A stretch of DNA of 9,302 nt from JBCCTX01 sp039197765 (GTDB lineage Bacteria > Bacteroidota > Bacteroidia > J057): assembly GCA_039197765.1 (NCBI GenBank), contig JBCCTX010000302.1:1-9302 (forward strand). Direction: 5' to 3'. The notes under the pieces are model-generated. The model ran no database searches. It saw only the letters and a list, made by a program, of their open reading frames with translations, and had not been told where the DNA came from. The stretch's first letter is position 1, and each line of letters begins with the position of its first letter. Made by a program: the position numbers and the translations under genes. Positions 1 to 6,405 of this stretch are shown one piece after another.

Positions 1-599
1 AACCTCAAAACGGAAGATAATTCCAAAATTATATTCGGAGTTGTGGGAGAGTTCTTTAACACCTTGGCATAGAGGTTATTCAGATTATTGAATAGAAAGT
101 GTGGATTGACCTGCGACTTCAAAAATTTGATTTCGCTTTCCTGAGCCAGGCTTTTTAGCTTATCTATCTCCCGCTCTTTACGTTGAAAATCCCAGGCGAA
201 TTTAAATACAGTAAAAATCAAGATAATAGGAAGGGTTTCTATTACGGTGTATGAAATCCCGGGGAAATAGGCTCCTCTCGTGTCAGGGAAATATATTTGC
301 TCCAAAAAAAACTCGTCTATTAATACAATCAATACCAGCACTAGTATAACAGAGACAACGGATAAAAAGGGCTTCTTTTTGTAATACAGAATAGGCAAGA
401 GCATATAATTAATCACCATTGCCCCCATCATGTAATTTGCGAAGAAGGCAAGTTTGCTAGGGGCAAAAAGGGCAGATAAGGATACCTGTTCTGTTCCCTC
501 CTGATTGTGGGAAAAGAAAATGAACAAAACCACAACTATTGTCAGTTGATAAAAAATTTCACGGTAATTAGTTCTGAGAAATCTGGTCAAAGAATTCAT
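1..599 (-). CDS. LytS/YehU-type sensor histidine kinase, C-terminal part beyond window edge
   Basis: Translated from the ATG at 599-597, the frame stays open for 199 codons to the window edge. The N-terminal half has four hydrophobic stretches (about residues 16-30, 51-73, 77-95 and 117-135), so it is an integral inner-membrane protein. A charged, probably coiled-coil linker (138-160) leads into the motif QVNPHFLFNNLNNLY (163-177), the hallmark of the His_kinase (LytS) family; H167 is the expected phosphorylated histidine. The ATPase domain lies off the window. These kinases normally signal to a LytTR-type response regulator encoded next to them, which would be further left and cannot be seen. 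The gene diverges from the TonB receptor gene across 185 bases. Its ligand is unknown. The start is supported by an in-frame stop shortly upstream and by an N-terminus that leads directly into the first membrane segment. Confidence 0.9.
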   Translation of the reverse strand, partial: MNSLTRFLRTNYREIFYQLTIVVVLFIFFSHNQEGTEQVSLSALFAPSKLAFFANYMMGAMVINYMLLPILYYKKKPFLSVVSVILVLVLIVLIDEFFLEQIYFPDTRGAYFPGISYTVIETLPIILIFTVFKFAWDFQRKEREIDKLKSLAQESEIKFLKSQVNPHFLFNNLNNLYAKVLKNSPTTPNIILELSSVLR

Positions 600-784
600 A
601 CAGATTATCCACTTACATTTTTTTAGAAGCACATGTCGTTGGGCGGTGATAATTGCCGTTAACCGATTTGATTTGAATTAGTCCTTCCTTATATCAAAAT
701 TTACTATTTATAATTAATCTAAATAAACGAACGGCAATATACGGACTCTAACCAAAATTTGGGAGAATCATCGGCAAAACACCT
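600..784. promoter_or_regulatory. Divergent intergenic region between kinase and TonB receptor genes
   Basis: The 185 bases separate two divergent starts and must hold both promoters. The stretch from about 690 to 730 is strongly AT-rich and contains TATAAT at 709-714, but I found no perfect Bacteroidota -7 box (TAnnTTTG) on either strand. No convincing Fur-like palindrome is visible, only a poor AT-rich symmetry around 701-728. The role as a shared control region is inferred from gene orientation. Confidence 0.35.
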
Positions 785-3172
785 ATGAAATACATTACAC
801 TCAGCTCGATATTCTTTTTCTGCATATTCCATTCATATGCACAGAGGCCTTATACAGTCTCAGGACTTGTCAAGAATCAAGAAGGAGAGATAATCCCAGG
901 TGTAAGTGTCAGTATTAAAGGGACTCAAACAGGAACCTTCACAGATAAGGAGGGCAACTTTAGACTTGACATAGCGGGAGGAACAAGCGTTCTAATTTTT
1001 TCGATAATCGGTTTTGAAAACCTAGAACTAGGAGTTGACAGCTCACTTAACGCCAAAGCGCTGAGCATCGAACTCGCATATAAGACTGTTGGGCTTGATG
1101 AAGTAGAAGTGATAGCTGAGTCCAATTCTGCCCGTATAGAAAAAAAGGGCTTCAGTGTAGAAGCAATAGAAACGCAGAAAATCCAGGCGCAAAGCCTTGA
1201 GTTAAACGACGTTTTGGGTAGGACACCCGGTGTGCGTGTAAGGCAATCTGGAGGAACTGGCTCAGATTTCAACTATTCCCTGGATGGGATGTCGGGCAAT
1301 GCCATTCGCTTTTTCATTGACGGTATTCCCATGGATTATTTTGGCTCCTCTTATTCTATCAACAATTTACCGATAGCACTCATTGAGCGCGTGGACATCT
1401 ATAAGGGCGTTGTGCCAGTTGAGTTGGGTTCTGATGCCCTGGGTGGGGCTATTAACCTCGTAACCAATCAAAATATATCCAACTTCGCCTCAGCCTCTTA
1501 TTCCATTGGGTCCTTCAATACCCACCAAGTATCCTTACATGGGCAGTGGCGATTCGGATCTGGGCTTACCACTAGGCTATCCACCTTTTACACCTATTCC
1601 GACAACAATTATAAAGTTTGGGGACGAGGGGTTAATTATGCAGATGCCTCTACTGGCTTTAAGGCAGTAGAGTTCACCGAAGAAAATCCTGCAGAAAGGT
1701 TTAATGATGATTTTCAGGCTGCTAGTGTAAAATTGGATCTAGGTTTTACGGATAAAAATTGGGCGGATCAGTTTTTCCTGACCCTGCTAGCTACGGATCA
1801 GAAAAGGGGCGTACAAACCGCACAAACCATGGCCCAAATATTTGGGGAAATGCGGTACAATGAACAAGTGCTTATGCCTAGCCTGTCCTATCAAAAAAAG
1901 GACTTTATCATAGAGGGACTAGATGTTACTGCATTTGCGGCTTATTCCCTCACAGAAGGGCTATTAGTAGATACGACAACCGCTCGATATGATTGGAGAG
2001 GAGAGCAGATAGGGGTAAATGTTTCGGGGGGTGAAATGGGCCGAAATGGGAGATCGTTGTATACTCAGAAAGACGAGTCGGAGATCTACAGATTCAATGG
2101 TACTTATCAATTGCTACCAGGTGTTAAGCTGGGCTTGAATTATCTATTTTCCAGTACAAGGCGCACGGGGGAAGACCCTTTTACCCCAACATTTAGAATT
2201 CCTTATCTGGAGCCTCAGAATATAGGCTCCCATTTTGCAGGCTTATCAGTCGAAACCGTGCGCTTTGAAGACAAACTGCACGCCAATGCATTTGTGAAAT
2301 ACTACGGGTATACCTCTTCTATCAATGACCTAGTTTATACGACTGAATGGGAGATAATAGAGTATAAAAATGACGTATCAAATTGGGGTGGCGGCTTTGC
2401 GGCTTCTTACAGGGTTTTCCCTAAACTTTTAGTTAAGGCTTCAGTCGAGCAAGCTACCCGGATGCCCAGTCCAACAGAGGCCCTTGGGGATGGAGTTACC
2501 ATAATAAATAATCCTTTAATCAAACCAGAGCAAAGTTTCAACACCAATGTGGGCACTGTATGGGGGAGATACGAACTCGGCGCTCGTCATGGGGTAAAAA
2601 TAGCCTTAACCACCTTTTACAGAGATGTGACGGATCAATTGCTATTTACGGTAATTGATGGTCAAGGCAATGGAGAGTTTAGAAATATCAACAGGATATC
2701 GGGAACTGGTGCGGAGATAGATATTAGCTATGATTATGACCGGAAATTACAATTTAACCTGAATGGGACTTACCTAGATCTTAGGAACAACCTGAAAGTT
2801 GATGAAAATGGAAGAGAGAACATAGTCTATCGGGACCGAATGCGGAACACCCCTTATTTCATGGCGAATGCAGGGATAGAATATACCCTCACGAATGTTC
2901 TTCAAAATAAATCCAAGCTTTTTACCTATCTGAATTCAAGCTATGTCCACCCATTTTTCCTCGGTTGGCCTAGCCTTGGCAACCAAGACAACAAAAATTT
3001 TATCCCCGCCCAAACAGTATTTGATGCGGGTATAGGCTATACCTTCCCGTCTCAAAAGTTCATTGTAGCAATTGATGTTTCTAACCTACTAAACGAACAG
3101 GTTTACGACAATTTTTTACTCCAAAAACCCGGAAGAGCAATTTTTTTCAAAATAAACTATCACCTGAAGTAA
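785..3172 (+). CDS. TonB-dependent outer-membrane receptor with carboxypeptidase-regulatory-like N-domain
   Basis: The 795-residue protein starts with a signal peptide (residues 1-19, probable cut A19/Q20). Residues about 24-110 form a carboxypeptidase-regulatory-like beta domain (YTVSGLVKNQEGEIIPGVSV, then TFTDKEGNF) typical of Bacteroidota receptors. A TonB-box-like stretch (LDEVEVIAES, 104-113) precedes the plug (about 122-228), which shows LNDVLGRTPGVRVR, FFIDGIPMD and IERVDIYKGVVPVELGSDAL in the family order. The rest reads as a 22-strand barrel to the C-terminus. At 795 residues it is shorter than SusC-type glycan receptors (about 1000) and matches siderophore, heme and cobalamin receptors. 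The lipoprotein gene starts 18 bases downstream, so the two form an operon. A DUF4374-like partner points to iron-siderophore or heme uptake, but the substrate cannot be read from the sequence. Confidence 0.92.
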   Translation: MKYITLSSIFFFCIFHSYAQRPYTVSGLVKNQEGEIIPGVSVSIKGTQTGTFTDKEGNFRLDIAGGTSVLIFSIIGFENLELGVDSSLNAKALSIELAYKTVGLDEVEVIAESNSARIEKKGFSVEAIETQKIQAQSLELNDVLGRTPGVRVRQSGGTGSDFNYSLDGMSGNAIRFFIDGIPMDYFGSSYSINNLPIALIERVDIYKGVVPVELGSDALGGAINLVTNQNISNFASASYSIGSFNTHQVSLHGQWRFGSGLTTRLSTFYTYSDNNYKVWGRGVNYADASTGFKAVEFTEENPAERFNDDFQAASVKLDLGFTDKNWADQFFLTLLATDQKRGVQTAQTMAQIFGEMRYNEQVLMPSLSYQKKDFIIEGLDVTAFAAYSLTEGLLVDTTTARYDWRGEQIGVNVSGGEMGRNGRSLYTQKDESEIYRFNGTYQLLPGVKLGLNYLFSSTRRTGEDPFTPTFRIPYLEPQNIGSHFAGLSVETVRFEDKLHANAFVKYYGYTSSINDLVYTTEWEIIEYKNDVSNWGGGFAASYRVFPKLLVKASVEQATRMPSPTEALGDGVTIINNPLIKPEQSFNTNVGTVWGRYELGARHGVKIALTTFYRDVTDQLLFTVIDGQGNGEFRNINRISGTGAEIDISYDYDRKLQFNLNGTYLDLRNNLKVDENGRENIVYRDRMRNTPYFMANAGIEYTLTNVLQNKSKLFTYLNSSYVHPFFLGWPSLGNQDNKNFIPAQTVFDAGIGYTFPSQKFIVAIDVSNLLNEQVYDNFLLQKPGRAIFFKINYHLK

Positions 3173-3190
3173 AGCACTTAAATAAACATT

Positions 3191-4660
3191 ATGAAAATTG
3201 GTAATTTTTTAAATTGGAGCCTAGGATGTTTCATTTTAGCTTTAACACTAACCTTGGTCTCTTGTGAAGAAGATGACCCCTGTACAGAAACAACTTGGTA
3301 TGCCGATACAGATAATGATGGGTTAGGCGACCCAAATTCCACAAATTCTGCCTGCGAACAACCTATGGGCTTTGTATCAAATAGTGACGATACAGACGAT
3401 ACGAAAGCATTTTGTGAAGAGCTTATCTGGTATGAAGACCTCGATGAAGATGGCTTAGGTAACCCTGATGTTACTACTTTGGATTGTGACCAACCAGAAG
3501 GCTTTGTTAGCAATAGCGACGATGATAACGATGTACCTGCACCTGCAAACTCCAAATATACCGTTGGGGCATCTGTAGATGAAGAGGGCTATTACCTTAC
3601 AACAGATGACCTCCTTTCCGGTTCGATAACCTTGGTGGGAAATGGTTCTGAAGGATTTGCCGCTTTGTCAGTTAGTGTAAATGGATTCCTATATATCCTA
3701 AATAACACGGAGAGCTTAACAGAGAAATTTGAATTAACAGAAAATGGCCCGGTCAAAGTCGATGCCATTTCTAATGCGGCCTTAACTCCTGGAGGCTTCT
3801 TCCGTTACATCCAAGCCACTCCTAATGGTGATTTATTCTTATCCACCAATCCAAATGACGATGGACTGGTACCCTATGCCATTATAGACATAGAAACATT
3901 TACTGCTACAAGCAATGGATTCGTTACTTTTCCAGCCATAGGAGCCAAAAACAACTTATGGGTAAATGGATTAGTTCAAGACAACAAGATCTATTTTGGT
4001 TCAATTTATGGGGACGCAGGTACATGGACACAGCTCGCCGACTCGTTGATTACCGTAAGTTTTGATTATCCTTCATTGACCAACCCTGAAGTAATGGTTT
4101 CTACCGCCTCAGCAGGAATGACGGCTGGTTACCGTACCAATGGGTCATTCCAAACAGAAAACGGAGATATATACCAATACAATATGACCAGTTCCTTATG
4201 GTATGGCAATGATGAACTGGCTGATAAGCCTTCTGTTTTTGTTAGGATTCAGGATGGAGCCTATGACGATTCCTATGTATTTGACATCTCAGCCCAATTC
4301 AATGAGCCAATTGCCTTATGGAATGCCTGGTATGCCGGAAACGGCATAGCGTACGCCAATGTAGTAAGAGTAGCTGATGTACCCGAATGGGGAGATCTCG
4401 TACAAAATACAGGGACTCTGGTTGAAATAAATCTTATGACCCAAACAGTGACGGAATTGAATTTACCAAAAGCATCGTTCCGGGACATTTTCACCCTAAA
4501 TTGCATTGAGGACGACAAGTTCTACATACCTGTAAGTGTTACCGGAGGAGAAGCTCATATCTACGAAATCACCATTGGTGGTGGTGCAAATGGCTTCCAA
4601 AAAGGTGCTGCACTTGATGGGAGCAATGTATTTGTAAATGCATTATTTAGAAACTTCTAA
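3191..4660 (+). CDS. Surface lipoprotein: Asp-rich repeats plus DUF4374-like propeller domain
   Basis: The 489-residue protein has a lipoprotein signal with lipobox LVSC (C25) followed at once by EEDDP, resembling the acidic export tags that send Bacteroidota lipoproteins to the cell surface. Residues 31-118 are two copies of a 44-residue repeat (WYxDxDxDGLGxP, then C-x-QPxGFVSNSDD) of the thrombospondin-type-3-like, calcium-binding kind. Residues about 120-489 look like a beta-propeller of the DUF4374 family; ALWNAWYAGNG (375-385) is the most family-like segment. From memory, DUF4374 lipoproteins sit beside TonB-dependent receptors, and Bacteroides XusB, a siderophore-binding surface lipoprotein, is a relevant comparison. 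The gene follows the receptor by 18 bases and is followed by a terminator, so it is the last gene of a two-gene unit. Likely job: capturing a ligand, probably ferric siderophore, at the surface and passing it to the receptor. The family assignment is by eye. Confidence 0.8.
   Translation: MKIGNFLNWSLGCFILALTLTLVSCEEDDPCTETTWYADTDNDGLGDPNSTNSACEQPMGFVSNSDDTDDTKAFCEELIWYEDLDEDGLGNPDVTTLDCDQPEGFVSNSDDDNDVPAPANSKYTVGASVDEEGYYLTTDDLLSGSITLVGNGSEGFAALSVSVNGFLYILNNTESLTEKFELTENGPVKVDAISNAALTPGGFFRYIQATPNGDLFLSTNPNDDGLVPYAIIDIETFTATSNGFVTFPAIGAKNNLWVNGLVQDNKIYFGSIYGDAGTWTQLADSLITVSFDYPSLTNPEVMVSTASAGMTAGYRTNGSFQTENGDIYQYNMTSSLWYGNDELADKPSVFVRIQDGAYDDSYVFDISAQFNEPIALWNAWYAGNGIAYANVVRVADVPEWGDLVQNTGTLVEINLMTQTVTELNLPKASFRDIFTLNCIEDDKFYIPVSVTGGEAHIYEITIGGGANGFQKGAALDGSNVFVNALFRNF
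3281..3544 (+). repeat. Two tandem 132-bp coding repeats (44-residue Asp-rich unit)
   Basis: Unit 1 is 3281-3412 (residues 31-74) and unit 2 is 3413-3544 (residues 75-118). The spacing is exactly 44 residues for every landmark: C31/C75, W36/W80, C55/C99, G60/G104 and N64/N108. Each unit has a DxDxDG-type loop (DTDNDG, DLDEDG), which in thrombospondin type 3 and related repeats binds calcium, and two cysteines that could form a disulfide. The nucleotide sequences have diverged more than the landmark residues, so the duplication is not recent. The repeats would form a stiff, calcium-dependent stalk between the lipid anchor and the propeller. Confidence 0.85.
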
Positions 4661-4700
4661 ATGTAGGAAGGAGAACTCCATGCTTTCCTAAAAGATTGAA

Positions 4701-4740
4701 AAACGTTGACCTAGCCTCCGGCTGAGTCAACGTTTATTTT
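4701..4740 (+). terminator. Intrinsic terminator of the receptor-lipoprotein operon
   Basis: A perfect 10-bp stem, AAACGTTGAC (4701-4710) and GTCAACGTTT (4726-4735), encloses a 15-base loop that can pair further inside (AGCC 4713-4716 with GGCT 4720-4723). A T-rich tail follows (4733-4744). It lies 40 bases after the lipoprotein stop codon. A short A-rich run on the other side could give weak termination in the opposite direction. Confidence 0.85.
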
Positions 4741-4855
4741 ATTGTCCTTTCCGATTTTACAGCCTTTGTATAGATAGTCTATTCCTTTAACTCCTTCAGT
4801 TATCAAGCAACAGGTATTTATTGGGGTGAAATCTATCCGTCTCATTTGTTGTAAA

Positions 4856-4950
4856 CACGAAAAAAGTACTTGCATGATTAGGGGATAAATATTTGATTTT
4901 CAGAATAGTGTAGTTAAGAATCGAACCCCCAACTACAGGGGTAAGAATCC
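4856..4950 (-). pseudogene. Decayed 3' half of a tRNA-Met gene with its terminator (direct repeat copy 1)
   Basis: The 12 bases AATCGAACCCCC (4919-4930) are identical to the T-arm of the intact tRNA (6160-6171). The 20 bases that follow match 15 of 20 without a gap, reaching into the anticodon stem, where similarity ends. On the other side the 15-base acceptor segment has the same length but only 6 matches, and eight of the nine differences replace G or C in the intact gene by A or T here. The downstream TTGATTTTCAG and the A-run of the terminator are also shared. Overall identity by hand is about 70% over 96 aligned columns. The 5' half is absent and the acceptor and T stems no longer pair, so it cannot make a tRNA. 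Confidence 0.82.
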
Positions 4951-4969
4951 GAACGATACTTCTTGTAAA

Positions 4970-4997
4970 TGGGTGTAATTGGGTGTATTATTGGGTG
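4970..4997 (+). repeat. Three spaced TGGGTG repeats abutting the Fic start codon
   Basis: TGGGTG occurs at 4970-4975, 4980-4985 and 4992-4997, with starts 10 and 12 bases apart, close to one helical turn, and the last copy touches the ATG at 4998. The first two extend to TGGGTGTA. Sites repeated on one face of the helix and overlapping the translation start suggest an operator, possibly for the winged-helix domain of the Fic protein itself. This role is inference; the repeats themselves are directly visible. Confidence 0.5.
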
Positions 4998-6047
4998 ATG
5001 ATTAATCTATCAACTATACAAATTACACCAGAGGTCCTTTCTTTAATTGCCGAAATTGATGAGTTCAAAGGGGCTTGGCGTGCTTTGGGAACACTTGCAC
5101 CGGAACGACTATCCGCACTGAGAAGGGTGGCTACCATTGAAAGTATTGGCTCTTCTACTCGTATAGAAGGAAGTAAATTATCGGATCGGGAAGTTGAAAG
5201 ACTCCTATCAAAAATTGAAATCAAATCCTTCAATACTCGAGATGAACAGGAAGTTGCAGGGTATGCTGAAGTAATGGAAACCGTATTTACGGTTTGGAGG
5301 GAAATTCAGGTATCTGAAAACCATATCAAACAACTCCACAGGGACCTAATGAAATATAGTCAAAAGGATGATTGGCATCGTGGAACCTATAAGAAATCCT
5401 CCAATAGCGTAAGTGCCTTTGATGCAAAAGGGAAGAAAATAGGTGTTGTTTTTGAAACGGCTACCCCTTTTGACACCCCTAGGCTGATGGAAGAGCTTAT
5501 TACTTGGTACAATACTTCAACAGAAAATAAAACCCTTCACCCTCTGCTTCTTATTGGGGTATTCATTGTGGTTTTTCTCGAAATTCATCCGTTCCAGGAT
5601 GGAAACGGCAGGTTAAGCCGCGTCCTAACCACGTTACTGTTACTTCATGCGGGGTATGTTTATGTTCCATATAGCTCTTTGGAAAGCGTCATTGAACAAA
5701 GCAAGGAAGCCTATTACCTGGCTTTGCGTCAAACCCAAGGTACGATTCGAACCAATTTACCTAATTGGAATCCCTGGCTATTGTTCTTTTTGAAGTCCAT
5801 GCAACAGCAAATGGAGAGATTGCACCTCAAAGTTGAAAGGGAGAAATTATTGCTGATTCACCTACCCGAATTATCTCTACAAATAATGGATTTTGTAAGG
5901 AACCATGGAAGAATCACCATGGGAGATGCAGTAGCCATCACCCAAGCCAGCCGCAATACCCTAAAGGGACACTTCAAAGTCCTGGTTCAAAAGAATATGT
6001 TGGTTCTAAATGGGAAAGGTAGAGGGGTATGGTATAGTTTACCTTAA
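4998..6047 (+). CDS. Fic-domain protein (class II, autoinhibited) with C-terminal winged helix
   Basis: Fic enzymes transfer AMP or another nucleotide moiety to hydroxyl groups of target proteins in the cytoplasm. The core motif HPFQDGNGRLSR (residues 197-208 of the 349-residue form) matches HxFx(D/E)GNGRxxR exactly, so catalysis should be intact. STRIEG (53-58) fits the inhibitory (S/T)xxxE(G/N) motif N-terminal to the Fic core, making this a class II, self-inhibited enzyme that needs no separate antitoxin. A substrate-binding flap is likely near 131-160. Residues about 290-349 look like a winged helix-turn-helix (ITMGDAVAITQASRNTLKGH), a common partner of Fic domains. I chose ATG 4998; the frame is open upstream to a possible GTG at 4983, but that extension (YYWV) lies within the TGGGTG repeats. 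The gene stands alone between two copies of a tRNA-Met 3' half. The target protein is unknown. Confidence 0.88.
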   Translation: MINLSTIQITPEVLSLIAEIDEFKGAWRALGTLAPERLSALRRVATIESIGSSTRIEGSKLSDREVERLLSKIEIKSFNTRDEQEVAGYAEVMETVFTVWREIQVSENHIKQLHRDLMKYSQKDDWHRGTYKKSSNSVSAFDAKGKKIGVVFETATPFDTPRLMEELITWYNTSTENKTLHPLLLIGVFIVVFLEIHPFQDGNGRLSRVLTTLLLLHAGYVYVPYSSLESVIEQSKEAYYLALRQTQGTIRTNLPNWNPWLLFFLKSMQQQMERLHLKVEREKLLLIHLPELSLQIMDFVRNHGRITMGDAVAITQASRNTLKGHFKVLVQKNMLVLNGKGRGVWYSLP

Positions 6048-6096
6048 CTTTTTAGTTGTCTAGTTTTTGGGAAAGCCTCCATCCCTATCTTATAGC

Positions 6097-6191
6097 CACA
6101 AAAAAGCACCTACAAGTTTTACCTCATAAGTGCTTGATTTTCAGTGTGGCGCAGGGGGGAATCGAACCCCCGACCTCAGGGTTATGAATCC
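6097..6191. repeat. Direct repeat copy 2: intact tRNA-Met 3' half plus terminator
   Basis: This is the intact counterpart of 4856-4950, in the same orientation and offset by 1241 bases at the T-arm. It contains the tRNA from the anticodon loop to the 3' end (6147-6191) and about 50 bases of downstream DNA with the terminator. The pair brackets the Fic gene. The boundary in the anticodon stem-loop is one of the usual crossover places for tyrosine recombinases that integrate into tRNA genes, but no integrase gene is in the window. Confidence 0.8.
6100..6135 (-). terminator. Intrinsic terminator of the tRNA-Met gene
   Basis: Read on the minus strand, AAGCAC (6135-6130) pairs with GTGCTT (6109-6104), with two further pairs after one mismatch, and a run of six T (6105-6100) follows. 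The stem begins 11 bases past the tRNA 3' end. It lies 52 bases past the Fic stop codon, so the same hairpin may also slow Fic transcripts from the other side, although the plus-strand T run is short. Confidence 0.75.
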
Positions 6192-6220
6192 TGCGCTCTA
6201 ACCTTCTGAGCTACCGCGCC
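6147..6220 (-). tRNA. tRNA-Met (anticodon CAT), elongator type
   Basis: The 74 bases fold into a full cloverleaf. The acceptor stem pairs GGCGCGG with CTGCGCC (one G-T wobble), discriminator A73. The D-arm is GCTC/GAGC with G18G19 present. The anticodon loop is TTCATAA, anticodon CAT. The T-arm is GGGGG-TTCGATT-CCCCC. CCA is not encoded: the gene is followed by CAC. The G1-C72 pair argues against an initiator tRNA, which usually lacks a pair there. An Ile tRNA with lysidine at C34 also has CAT and is not fully excluded. The anticodon stem CAGGA/CCCTG carries an A31-C39 mismatch at the base of the loop. The 3' half of this gene has a decayed copy 1241 bases to the left. Confidence 0.95.
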
Positions 6221-6235
6221 GGAAATACGGTTTTA

Positions 6236-6263
6236 AGTTTAGGATAAAGGAGTTTTTTGTCAA
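6236..6263 (-). promoter_or_regulatory. Candidate proximal promoter of tRNA-Met
   Basis: On the minus strand TTGACA (6263-6258) and TAAACT (6241-6236) are 16 bases apart, and the second box ends 15 bases before the tRNA 5' end, giving a leader of about 8 bases. This is the layout expected of a sigma-70-like promoter for a stable RNA. The Bacteroidota consensus differs from the E. coli one, so the alternative box at 6304-6311 is a serious rival. Confidence 0.4.
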
Positions 6264-6303
6264 TAAAGAAAAAGTTACCCAATACCCCTTCCTCAAATCC
6301 CTG

Positions 6304-6311
6304 CAAAAGTA
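6304..6311 (-). promoter_or_regulatory. Perfect Bacteroidota -7 box (TACTTTTG), candidate distal tRNA-Met promoter
   Basis: TACTTTTG on the minus strand (6311-6304) fits TAnnTTTG, the -7 element used by the primary sigma factor in this phylum. No clear TTTG sits at the expected -33 distance; a TTG is present but about 13 bases away, which is too close. A transcript from here would have a leader of roughly 75 bases before the tRNA. Confidence 0.45.
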
Positions 6312-6405
6312 CGAAAGAATTAAACAATTGTAAAAAGGTGAGGAAAAATCTTAGCATAAATTCTTTTCAATAGGATTTAGTTCTAACGATATCCTCGAGT
6401 TTGTT

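Larger units (their letters stand above)
4736..4997. other. Intergenic stretch before the Fic gene, partly a decayed duplicate
   Basis: No open frame of note lies here. From 4856 to 4950 the DNA is a degenerate copy of the tRNA-Met 3' half and terminator found at 6097-6191. From about 4768 to 4855 there is weaker, gapped similarity to the end of the Fic gene and its 3' flank (about 6027-6096), for example TTAACT followed by AGTTxTCxAG, and TAxTTxTTGGG. From 4951 to 4969 nothing is recognisable. The last 28 bases carry the TGGGTG repeats. The Fic promoter must be within or near this stretch, but no clean TAnnTTTG box is seen. Confidence 0.6.

Noticed and set aside
698..728. Fur-box-like palindrome upstream of the receptor
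   Set aside because: The symmetry is poor and explained by AT-richness; no match to a known operator could be supported.
925..1272. Minus-strand open frame of 115 codons inside the TonB receptor gene
   Set aside because: It is fully antisense to a well-supported gene, with low-complexity Ser/Leu-rich composition and no domain; a shadow frame. The same applies to minus frames at 4273-4518, 4988-5233, 6857-7147, 7196-7417, 8244-8492, 8260-8502 and 9033-9245.
3178..3555. Minus-strand open frame of 125 codons opposite the lipoprotein start
   Set aside because: Its Ser-rich translation is the antisense of the Asp-rich repeats; no independent coding evidence.
4983..4997. GTG start for the Fic gene
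   Set aside because: The extra five residues are encoded by the TGGGTG repeat itself and the ATG at 4998 fits the family N-terminus; kept only as an alternative.
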